A DNA stretch of 64,000 bases from Intestinicryptomonas porci (lineage in GTDB: Bacteria; Verrucomicrobiota; Verrucomicrobiia; Opitutales; Intestinicryptomonadaceae): contig NZ_JALBUT010000008.1 of assembly GCF_033971905.1 (NCBI RefSeq), positions 1-64,000 of the forward strand, read 5' to 3'. The notes beneath the pieces are model-generated. The model was not told where the DNA came from. It did no database searches and saw only the letters and a program-made list of their open reading frames with translations. Positions 9,301 to 15,494 of the stretch are shown here, in pieces. Numbering within the stretch: the first letter of the stretch is position 1; every line of letters starts with the position of its first letter. The translations under genes were made by a program, and so were the position numbers.

Positions 9301-10058
9301 AATGCCCAATGCCCGAAAATTTTGTGGGGAAAGGCTTATTTATCACAACCCATCATAATTTGGACGGATATTGGAATGAGGAAAATTCTTTCATATCAAT
9401 TTCTCAAGACAAGAAGCAAATGCGCATTGTAAAATTTAATACAGAAGAAATTTTTGACGCGTTGACTTCCAGCACATATTCATACAAGCGCAAAGGACCT
9501 ACAAGCGCGGATATTTCATTGCAATATACCCGCGAAAAAGATTTGTATAATAATAAGCGCGCTGTTGACAAAGGGTCTTATAAAGGCGTGCTAAATTACG
9601 AAGACGGTATAATCTTCGGAACATTAAAGTCTAAAAACGGAGAATTCGACTTAGAAATATCCCTTTATGAGGAAACAAAATCTTCTGCTCCAAAAGCTTT
9701 AACTCTTGGAACTGGCATCAGGTTTTACGATGTGGATGCAGTTAGCGGAATAGATTTTGACATTGGCAATATTTCTATTGAATCAGAATGGGCAAATTTA
9801 TCTATGATAAACAATAAGAAGTGCATTGTTGACATTAGGAATGATTCTTATGAGTTAAGCTGTAAATATGTTCAAAAAACTGATAAGGTTGCTATTTTGA
9901 CTTTCTCGTATAAAATCGATAAAACAACTATTGACGAGGAAGTGACAATGTTCTTTGACGATGAAAACGGCAAGCCCAATGGCTGGTATATCCGAAAAAC
10001 AAAAGAAGGAAAGTTGTTTGAAGATGTAAAATTGGGTGTATTTGAGATGTATCGTTAA
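3318..10058 (+). CDS. Giant multi-domain secreted protein (TPR-like, beta-propeller-like, Ig-like, beta-helix), N-terminus cut off by an amber codon
   Basis: This is 2246 codons counted from TTG 3318, although the frame is continuous from 3300 and its natural start is ATG 3216. Seen in order: a TPR-like helix pair (residues 1-40); a helical region to about 290; a TolB/WD-like propeller (about 350-840, repeats of the type 'L-x-DGKTGAI' and 'SPDG'); an Ig-like domain (about 935-1015, ending with the DSGAIYRCK pattern); a right-handed beta-helix opening with FYVSPSGNDNNNGKSW (about 1130) and closing with STIGAYEY (about 1520); tandem Ig-like domains (about 1522-1885) made of a duplicated pair; another Ig-like domain to about 1995; and a C-terminal beta-rich domain. 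No sorting signal is visible at the C-terminus. By analogy with such proteins it was probably a cell-surface or secreted binding protein. As written it lacks a signal peptide, so it is either a fresh pseudogene, a readthrough product or a sequencing error. Confidence 0.7.
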   Translation: MLNYNIPLAKAMFEKALLDEPNSSSAKVMAAITKVIAPFQNESFIYLIRSIGFPVYNDNLFNLYVGEVSSVEDISKTWRTKEDIDYLKNAVLPELLEALKLVEDIDSSMKKMVIHTKEISILGFDLYESEILYIDYADVEFIKGLANLATGAIYFATSYNLDVKPSLFIETYNDLSAQMALGAFPELATFEEKENLAKAKAHFKTACTLLKNAINNLADRKSGSSYVFAVSKEEATPALDYIDKFAASLNATVSLDTSKYLNYNLDLNLAPVFAGNIDGEDLPNLIKNRVILSSIKDFTLSGVFPNMSKDIIEGFVEEGIIKEKYFNKYVTERNKLETAIQYPLMRYGITGVEQASYDESTDRYVFETKASYSSEDTNGVSDVYMLDGKTGAITLVSKGLSAGASLSKPGLYDEDSKQNKNAIGGDYVVFTSRDSSIVGSEIATESANIANLPIVFDLYNNKTDERRDYIELPISFPRTLKGKYAEKVKVEIDYSEIEGKNNPYFDYYWNYVYIDRCQLLDANGNTMDFYLYDGEYCDRTIDFQPTKIRLYLYSEGNVKIRINKCKVSFVPEKRVVLANVKTGEIKKFLDYIDAVISPNGKYLVLSDGNEWYDEYYDYYCKKLYDIEKNKEYELPGYNNYNEAFFSGDSKRLFFDGGYCYQDIQNIINGDKVNSTVVNGDFAGIDYYGHKILVLRSDIEYAWDYGHCYYTFNAILRDLDRGTEKEIKFRNPYFIGNEYCPVAFLSPDGYNIIFMSDDINSASRIWYNYDISTGKTTKIAEYAMDDLDDYPKHFQLYPTSKASNFLIFGNTHRFFDSAPASSGATFAQIDVAAEKSAPAYISSKAVAIKQNAQSASVEFANGNGRAYKLLVRDLENAASKKIYDKNLSGSSSKESLALPNSSAQVYAVDLLATSLKTPVGASPTVYVGRELTSSISILDYPKDAVVKKGESASFSVSAKAGSGTLSYKWEKSTDGNTWASTNSSENSISVNNIKESDSGAIYRCKISDSKETKYVGAKLIVEDVAKEYSIIGNYEDVPMFNGDGEVNQILIRTDAPDNAYVNWQMLVDGKWIDINNNYEDWGMGVINGSLFVRAFVYNSGNQYRAVIETEDGKIVYTEPTKLTVDTSKRTFYVSPSGNDNNNGKSWSSAFKTIDRAMEECENDSGYGGVVMLKSGTYQWGERSPNNVSIYGGFNGTEKTLEERKLDSKNPTIIILGEYEYNICGNLNGIHFKTNATECSFIYTSNDDRGEGNFADLISVENCTFENISFEAFNSSLLIKDCTISGFKSSESSNFLDVYASYFAMKNCTIANNRTMFNEDNKPVHISNDGEFYDYESVVDIYNCTFYNNVISNEGEDPYYEEDAKAILYVSPRCKTNIVNCIFWNDKGQPAAIDVGYNGDDYWDYGERLTPANVSSCIIQNTENLEWYYGEYWDYETGKYYEDYKFEVEGVMLADVISANPQLDALADNGGYVKTIAVDKNSPAIGMAITPLEGNSVGLSVPYYDARGNERNLYMSTIGAYEYPVGIVLLNDLEKTTKCTAGEDITLSINAKNFENKPQKYVWYVNKQDGKGFVNVGNNAELTIKNINVKMNGWQYKCTVSTSDESKTSTATALFVEGYPLIESIQMNKTSDGKSVEFEIIAYGNNLQYQWYENNGSGWRKITNNESAKTNKLLIENIADSFIYKCNISSGEYSIETNEVSVGIVIMEDIEEETECNAGEDITLKVYANNFNGKALKYAWRVDKQDGKGFVAIGNKEELSVKKPTVKMNGWQYKCLVSDDKETKSSAVTTLRVNGKPIIGVSPKGKTTFETKNVEFEVVAYGNNLKYQWYKKIGKTLEKITDNASAKTSKLILENVDESVQYVCLVSSGQYEVVSSAAKLTLKGAAKITGWSVIQNKAECDFESGAYIAYSEYPLDLSVTATGASLVYQWYECSSVNDKGVPIAKGGTSKKLSFKKLEYNKDNIVRYYRCEVKNGTKKLGYADGTSSNMYFCVRVEKCPMPENFVGKGLFITTHHNLDGYWNEENSFISISQDKKQMRIVKFNTEEIFDALTSSTYSYKRKGPTSADISLQYTREKDLYNNKRAVDKGSYKGVLNYEDGIIFGTLKSKNGEFDLEISLYEETKSSAPKALTLGTGIRFYDVDAVSGIDFDIGNISIESEWANLSMINNKKCIVDIRNDSYELSCKYVQKTDKVAILTFSYKIDKTTIDEEVTMFFDDENGKPNGWYIRKTKEGKLFEDVKLGVFEMYR

Positions 10059-10112
10059 ATACCTCTTATATGTGAATAGGAACGGATATTGAAAGAAATA
10101 TTCGGTCTTCCG

Positions 10113-10156
10113 CTAAAAACCGTCCGCAAAACTATTTTTGCTGGCGGTTTTTTTAT
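10113..10156. terminator. Probable bidirectional terminator
   Basis: AAAAACCG...GCAAAA (10115-10131) pairs with TTTTGC...CGGTTTTT (10136-10154), with a small internal mismatch, and is followed by T7. On the other strand the hairpin ends in T5, so it can also serve the minus-strand operon ending at 10174. Confidence 0.65.
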
Positions 10157-10173
10157 GAGGTAAATTTTATTTT

Positions 10174-10881
10174 TTAAAATTCAAGGCGCGTGAATTTGTC
10201 GTCTGAAAAATTGTAGGATTTAAAAAATCCCGCCTTAATATCTTCAATGCCGGCCAGATATTTTATTGCGGTTGCCGCCGCCCAAATTCCGCTTAAATGC
10301 GCCGCAGGCGGAAATATCGGCAGGTTTTGAGGCTTCCCTTGCGCGGAATTTTCTTCTTCTAAAAATTCGCGCAGATAAAAATTTTTGAAAAACAGGATAT
10401 TCTGCGAAACATAGCCTTGTGCGCTTGCGTAAATTTCAGGCATTTGCAAGGATTTGCAGGCATCCGAAACAATGAAGCGGGTATTGAAGGAATCGGTTGC
10501 GTCGATACAAATATCTGTATTTTTAAGAATTTCTTTCAGAGTGTCTGTGCCGCTTATTTTTACGTTGAACGCCTCTGTTTCTATGGAAGAATTCAGCTTT
10601 GAAAGTTTTTCTTTGGCGGCGTCGGTTTTGGGTTTATCTGTTTCGCTTTCCGAATAAATTGTTTGGCGGTGGAGGTTGGTAAGCGAAACTTTGTCGCAAT
10701 CTATGATTTTGATTTTGCCGATGCCGCTTCCCGCCAAAAGGGGCAGTGCCGCGGAGCCGACTCCTCCCGCTCCGATTATGGCGATGCTTGAATTTTGCAG
10801 TTTTTTTTGGGACTTTATGCCGAAATTTTCAAGGGCAATCTGCCTTTGGTAGCGTTCAAACTCTGGTGGAATTTCCTGCAT
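10174..10881 (-). CDS. ThiF/MoeB/HesA-family adenylyltransferase, compact form
   Basis: The 235-residue protein has the E1-like fold: GAGGVGS nucleotide loop near residue 37, the acidic end of the next strand (IIDCDKV), NLHRQ, and CIDATDSFNTR around residue 130. Such enzymes adenylate the C-terminal Gly-Gly of a small sulphur carrier, and a ThiS-like carrier gene lies just upstream in the same operon, so the pair most likely activates sulphur for thiamine thiazole or a similar cofactor. Only three cysteines are present (in IIDCD, TDICI and SDACK). The two CxxC zinc pairs usual in E. coli ThiF/MoeB are missing and the C-terminus is short. That makes the exact subfamily (ThiF, MoeB, HesA or TcdA-like) uncertain. 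Confidence 0.8.
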   Translation of the reverse strand: MQEIPPEFERYQRQIALENFGIKSQKKLQNSSIAIIGAGGVGSAALPLLAGSGIGKIKIIDCDKVSLTNLHRQTIYSESETDKPKTDAAKEKLSKLNSSIETEAFNVKISGTDTLKEILKNTDICIDATDSFNTRFIVSDACKSLQMPEIYASAQGYVSQNILFFKNFYLREFLEEENSAQGKPQNLPIFPPAAHLSGIWAAATAIKYLAGIEDIKAGFFKSYNFSDDKFTRLEF

Positions 10882-10947
10882 AAATGTTTTTTTATATCTT
10901 GTTTTGAGCGGTGAAAAATTCTAAACAATAATTTTCATTCGGATTTT

Positions 10948-11157
10948 TTATCCGCCCGCGACAAGGTTTAAAATTTCAAGAATGTCGCCGCCGTTTAATT
11001 TCAGATTTTCAAATTCCGAAAATTTCAACGCCTTTTTGTTAAGCTCCACGACGCATCTTTTTGGGTTTAGCCCCATGTCTTTTGCAAATTCCGATATGGT
11101 TTTGCCTTCCGATATTTCAAATTGCTTTCCGTTTGCCGTGATTTTAATTTTTTTCAT
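10948..11157 (-). CDS. thiS: ThiS/MoaD-like sulphur carrier protein
   Basis: This 69-residue ubiquitin-like protein ends in V-A-G-G, the di-glycine that is adenylated and turned into a thiocarboxylate. The phrases KKIKITANGKQFEI, CVVELNKK and GGDILEILNLVAGG match ThiS in length and spacing; 'GD.LEI...V.GG' is the ThiS-type end. It begins one base after the djlA-like gene stops and is followed 66 bases later by the ThiF-like adenylyltransferase, its natural partner. No thiazole synthase (ThiG) or thiH is in the window, so use in another sulphur pathway cannot be excluded. Confidence 0.85.
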   Translation of the reverse strand: MKKIKITANGKQFEISEGKTISEFAKDMGLNPKRCVVELNKKALKFSEFENLKLNGGDILEILNLVAGG

Positions 11158-11158
11158 T

Positions 11159-11896
11159 TTAGCGTCTCGCTTTCATTATGCGCTCATAGGCGTCGTTTAC
11201 TTTCACAAGTTCCGCTTCTATTGCCTTCATTGCAAATTCACCCAGTCCCTTGCTGCGCAAAACGTCGGGATGGAGATCTTTGCATTTCTTGCGGTATATT
11301 GTTTTTATTTCGTCCAAAGAGGCGTCGGGTTTGACTCCCAAAACGGCGTAGGCTTCCGCAAGGTCTTGGCTTTCCGATGATGAATGCGCGGACGACGAGC
11401 TGTTTCTTGTTCCGCCAAGTCCGCTTAGAATGGAAGGGTCGATTTTTAGTGCGGCGCACGCCATGCGCAGTTCGCGCATCTCTTCCGACTGCAAGGCTCC
11501 GTCTGCAAGCGCAATGCGGATTAAAACCGTGATAAATGTCTGGCGCGCGTCCAAAGACGGGAAGTGTGCCGCGAAGTCTTCGGCGATTTCATTTAGCGAA
11601 CGCGGGGAATTTTTCGCGCTTCTGAAATATCCGATTGCGCGCTTTCGCGCTTCGCTGTCGAGGCGAAGTTCTTTGAATATGCTTTCAAGTTCCGCTATTT
11701 CCTCTTTTTTTATGACGCCTTTTGATTTTGCGATTTTTGCGGACGCCTCGCACATTAAAATCAGAAATTGGTTCTGCCCCGCGCCTTCGCCGGATTTTGA
11801 ATCGATCGAAAAATGCCCGATTGTGGCCCCTATAACCGCTCCCCACGGGCCCGCCACCATTGCGCCGATAATTCCGCCTATAATTTTACCAGTCAT
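11159..11896 (-). CDS. djlA: DjlA-like membrane-anchored J-domain co-chaperone
   Basis: I chose ATG 11896 (245 residues), because the frame further upstream gives a 38-residue extension without family character and the glycine-zipper membrane segment (GKIIGGIIGAMVAGPWGAVIGA) belongs at the very N-terminus as in DjlA. The middle is a TerB/DjlA-type helical domain (about residues 45-155). The C-terminal 65 residues form a J domain with the L-H-P-D motif needed to stimulate DnaK ATPase. It is the first gene of a three-gene minus-strand operon with thiS and the ThiF-like gene, and is divergent from the secreted protein at 12011. A functional link between DjlA and sulphur transfer is not known to me; the grouping may be simple co-transcription. 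Confidence 0.8.
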   Translation of the reverse strand: MTGKIIGGIIGAMVAGPWGAVIGATIGHFSIDSKSGEGAGQNQFLILMCEASAKIAKSKGVIKKEEIAELESIFKELRLDSEARKRAIGYFRSAKNSPRSLNEIAEDFAAHFPSLDARQTFITVLIRIALADGALQSEEMRELRMACAALKIDPSILSGLGGTRNSSSSAHSSSESQDLAEAYAVLGVKPDASLDEIKTIYRKKCKDLHPDVLRSKGLGEFAMKAIEAELVKVNDAYERIMKARR

Positions 11897-12010
11897 AATA
11901 GTAAAAACATTAAGTTTAAAAAATAAGCTTGGAGCAATAAAAAACGCAATATATATTTTTTGCTTTACTAAAAGAAAACCGTTCGCTTCCATAAAAGGGA
12001 AGTTTCGCAT

Positions 12011-13726
12011 ATGAAAACATTTTTTGCCGCATTGTTAGCTTGCTTGTTTTTTTTGGACGCTTTTAGCGAAGGGAAAGTCCGTTCTATTGTGATATTATCC
12101 GACAATATTCCTCTTGCGGAGCTTGCAATAGAAAAATCCGCAGAGGAATACGGCGCAACGCAAATTCAGCTTTCTCATGACATAATACACAATTTGAGGG
12201 AAATTCGCGCCCCGAAAGTCCGCGAAAACGTCGCGCGCCTTGCTAAATTCGCACATCAAAAGGGCATAAAAGAAGTCCTTGCATGGGACCACAATTTGTA
12301 CGGGCTTGATTACTATCCCAAGAATTTCAGAAGCGCGGCGGGCGGCAGGATAGACTTGGACAATCCCGATTTTTGGGAATGGTTTAAGAGCGACTATCGG
12401 GAAATGATGTCTCGCGCGCCCGACATTGACGGGATTGTTCTTACCTTTATCGAAACGGGCGCGAGGGTCGAAGCCCAGCATTCATCGAAAATGAAAACGA
12501 CAGGAGAAAAGCTTGCGAAAGCCGTAAACGAAATTGCATCCGTCGTTGTCGGCGAAATGAAGAAGAAGCTTTACATCAGAACTTTTGCCTACTCTAAGGA
12601 TGAGTATCGAAACATAACCGAATGTATTGGCAGATTGGAGTATCCCGAAATAATTTTGATGGTGAAAGAAACTCCGCACGACTTCTTTTTGACTCATCCC
12701 GACAATCCGATAATCGCAAAATTAGACCGACCTATGGTTGTAGAGTTTGATTTGGGCAATGAATACAGCGGGCAGGGCGTTATTGCAAATACTTGGGTTG
12801 AACCGCAGGCGCGCAGGATGAAGAATTTTTTGAAAAATACAAACGTGGTTGGCTATGCCGCACGCATCGACCGCTATGGCGACACGTCTATATTCGGCAC
12901 TCCAAACGAAATTCAGTTGTTCGCGCTGGACAAGGCATTTGGCGGCGAAACAAGTTTCAATGGGCTTTACGGCGAATTTATTGCGAAAAATTACGGAAAA
13001 GATGCAGTTGAATTTTTGAAGCCCGCGTTTGAAAACGCCTTGGAAATTGCAAAGTCGAGCCTCTATACTCTCGGCACGAATACTGCCGATCATTCGCGGT
13101 TAAATTATGCCGAAAACCAGTGGGCTTATAACCGCCATGTGTCCGGCAGGTGGCTAAATCCGCCCGAAGTTTTTGTCGGGGGCGCGGTAAATAAAAAATT
13201 CCGCTATTGGGAAGATGTCGTAAACAAGATTGCCCCTGTCCGATATAAGAAGCGCAACTCCGTTTATGAAAGGGAGATAAAAGATGTTTTTGAAAATGGG
13301 CTGATTGAGGAGCGCGAGTGCATGGATTGGACGATTTTTCGCGATATTGTTTCCGAAAAATACTATGCCTCAAATCTCGCAAAGGAGAGTTTAAGGCTTG
13401 TCGAAAGCGCAAAACCTCATTTAAAAGAAGCCGATTATGCGAAAATTCATCCGCTTTTTTTAAGGACATACATTACTGCTTCGCTTCATTCGGAAGTCTG
13501 CAAGGCGTATTTCGGCGCGCGTCTTTATTCGCGCGGAGGGGAATTTGAGAGCGGGGAGTTGAAAAACACGATTGAAGCCGCCGCGGGGGAAATCGCAAGG
13601 CTTGCGAAAGAAATCAAGGATTTTAAAGGTTCTTGCCCGAAAGGGCAGTATGACTGGCGGGGGGACGCAAACAGCGCGCTTCGCCACAGGAACATAGCCT
13701 TAAAGATTGTTGGCGGAGAAAATTAA
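12011..13726 (+). CDS. Secreted protein resembling GH67-type (alpha-glucuronidase-like) glycoside hydrolases
   Basis: The 571-residue product has a signal peptide (MKTFFAALLACLFFLDAFS). The following alpha/beta region carries phrases such as IKEVLAWDHNLYGLDYYP, DLDNPDFWEWFKSDYREMM and DIDGIVLTFIETGAR. From memory of GH67 proteins, the segment in which an Asp-Pro-x-Phe-Trp stretch precedes a 'DG-hydrophobic-TF-x-E-TG' strand looks similar and would suit a TIM-barrel active site, with the Glu of IETG a candidate catalytic residue. The rest is helical. This is a fold-level guess; substrate is unknown and it could be a non-catalytic relative. The gene is divergent from djlA, with 114 bases between the starts, and 93 bases separate it from recN. 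Confidence 0.5.
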   Translation: MKTFFAALLACLFFLDAFSEGKVRSIVILSDNIPLAELAIEKSAEEYGATQIQLSHDIIHNLREIRAPKVRENVARLAKFAHQKGIKEVLAWDHNLYGLDYYPKNFRSAAGGRIDLDNPDFWEWFKSDYREMMSRAPDIDGIVLTFIETGARVEAQHSSKMKTTGEKLAKAVNEIASVVVGEMKKKLYIRTFAYSKDEYRNITECIGRLEYPEIILMVKETPHDFFLTHPDNPIIAKLDRPMVVEFDLGNEYSGQGVIANTWVEPQARRMKNFLKNTNVVGYAARIDRYGDTSIFGTPNEIQLFALDKAFGGETSFNGLYGEFIAKNYGKDAVEFLKPAFENALEIAKSSLYTLGTNTADHSRLNYAENQWAYNRHVSGRWLNPPEVFVGGAVNKKFRYWEDVVNKIAPVRYKKRNSVYEREIKDVFENGLIEERECMDWTIFRDIVSEKYYASNLAKESLRLVESAKPHLKEADYAKIHPLFLRTYITASLHSEVCKAYFGARLYSRGGEFESGELKNTIEAAAGEIARLAKEIKDFKGSCPKGQYDWRGDANSALRHRNIALKIVGGEN

Positions 13727-13819
13727 ATGCGCAAAGTGAAAATATTTTTTAGCCGTGTTTGACAACTTTGGCAAATTCCCCTAAAACCCAAATGGAATTT
13801 TTTTATAACACGAAAAAGA

Positions 13820-15490
13820 ATGCTGGAATTTTTAAAAATAGAAAATCTTGCGCTTTTGAAAAGCGCGCAACTTGACTTCAAGCGCGGATTTACTGTTGTC
13901 ACGGGCGAGACAGGTGCGGGCAAAAGCGTTCTTTTGGGCGCGCTTTCAATTCTTGCGGGCAACCGCGCGGGAAAGGAAATTATCGGCTCAAATTCCGAAA
14001 GATGTTCGGTTGAAGCCGTGCTTAATTTTACCGAAACTGGGCGCATCGACGAAATTTTAAAAGACTGCGGCTTGCCCGTCTGCGAGGACGGCGCGTTAGT
14101 TCTTCGCAGAATAATTGAAAGAAACAAGGCCGGCAAATGCTTTGTAAACGGCTCGCTTTCGACTCTTGCAAACCTTCAAAAAATAGGGGAATTTTGGGTC
14201 GATTTCCACGGCTCCAACGAGCCTCAAAAGCTGTTTTCTTCAAAAAACCAGCTGATGATGCTTGACGATTTTGCAAAAATCGGAGAATTGAAGGCGGAAT
14301 ATTTGGCTTTTTACGGGGAAATTTTGGCGTCGGAAAAAAGGATTGCGGAGCTTAAAGGCGCAAAAAAGATGTCGGCGGACGAAATGGAGTTCGCAAAATC
14401 GCAAATAGAAAAAATAGACGCGCTCCGTTTATCCGAAGAGGGAATAGCCGAGCTTGAAAATTCCTACAAGCTCATGGAAAATTCTCGCGAAGTTTTGGAA
14501 AAATCGCAGGCGGTCGCCGAAATGCTTGGCGGCGAAGACGGCGTTTGCGACAAGCTGGCGTGCGCCATAAGGCTTTCGGGCGAAATTTCAAATTCGTGCG
14601 CGGAAGCATCGGCTCTCGCCCGCCGCATAAACGAAGTATCAATAGAAATTTCAGACATATCCGACGAATTTTCTTCGCTTTCAGAGAATTGCTCCTTTAC
14701 CGAAGAGGACGCCCTCCAAATCCGCGAGAGAATGGACGCGTGGCTGAACATCCGCAGAAAATACGGTTCGAGTGTGCGGGAAGTCTTGAAAATCAGAGAT
14801 GAAATGGCGCAGAAAATCGCCCTTCAAGGAGACGTCAAGGCTTCCATTAAGAGGGAGGAGGAGAACATCGAAAGGCTGAAAGTTCTTATTTTCCCCATTT
14901 CCGAAAAAATTTTGAAAGAGCGCGAAAAAGCGGGGGCTTTGCTTGAAAAGAAAGTGGTTTCGCTTCTCAAAAAGACGGGGTTTAAACATCCCGACTTCAA
15001 AGTCCGCATAACGGCGTCAGAAGTCGTGGGAGCGGATTGCGGCAGTGTTTGCGAGTTTGAATTCAGTGCAAATCCGGGGCAGGCACCGCTTCCTCTTGCA
15101 AAAATCGCTTCAAGCGGGGAGCTTGCAAGGGTAATGCTTGCGATAAAAACCACCATGGCGGACGCCGACCACACCGCGCTTCTTGTGTTTGACGAAGTGG
15201 ATGCGAACGTCGGAGGGGAAATCGGGGCGGAAGTCGGCGGCGAGCTTGCAAAGCTTTCGGGAGAGCATCAGGTTTTGTGCGTGACCCACCTGCCGCAGGT
15301 CGCGGCGTTCGGCGCAAACCATTTGTTGGTTGAAAAATTCCAGACAAGCTCGTTTACGAGTGTAAAAATTTCAGAATTAAATCCGAATTCCGAGGAGAGG
15401 GTTTCGGAGCTTGCGCGAATGCTTGGCGACAGAAATTCCGCTTCGGCATTGACCCACGCAAGGGAGCTTTTAACTTCAAAAATTTCTTAA
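13820..15490 (+). CDS. recN: DNA repair protein RecN
   Basis: This 556-residue SMC-like ATPase acts in double-strand break repair. The N-terminal Walker A GETGAGKS is at residues 29-36. The long middle is charged and heptad-like (coiled coil, about 150-350). The C-terminal half has the ABC signature in ASSGELARVMLAIK and the Walker B/D-loop LLVFDEVDANVGGEIG, followed by VTHLPQVAAFG, all characteristic of RecN. Length is normal (E. coli about 553). It starts at ATG 13820 without a clear ribosome site and is followed four bases later by ftsK, so the two are probably co-transcribed. Confidence 0.95.
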   Translation: MLEFLKIENLALLKSAQLDFKRGFTVVTGETGAGKSVLLGALSILAGNRAGKEIIGSNSERCSVEAVLNFTETGRIDEILKDCGLPVCEDGALVLRRIIERNKAGKCFVNGSLSTLANLQKIGEFWVDFHGSNEPQKLFSSKNQLMMLDDFAKIGELKAEYLAFYGEILASEKRIAELKGAKKMSADEMEFAKSQIEKIDALRLSEEGIAELENSYKLMENSREVLEKSQAVAEMLGGEDGVCDKLACAIRLSGEISNSCAEASALARRINEVSIEISDISDEFSSLSENCSFTEEDALQIRERMDAWLNIRRKYGSSVREVLKIRDEMAQKIALQGDVKASIKREEENIERLKVLIFPISEKILKEREKAGALLEKKVVSLLKKTGFKHPDFKVRITASEVVGADCGSVCEFEFSANPGQAPLPLAKIASSGELARVMLAIKTTMADADHTALLVFDEVDANVGGEIGAEVGGELAKLSGEHQVLCVTHLPQVAAFGANHLLVEKFQTSSFTSVKISELNPNSEERVSELARMLGDRNSASALTHARELLTSKIS

Positions 15491-15494
15491 AATC

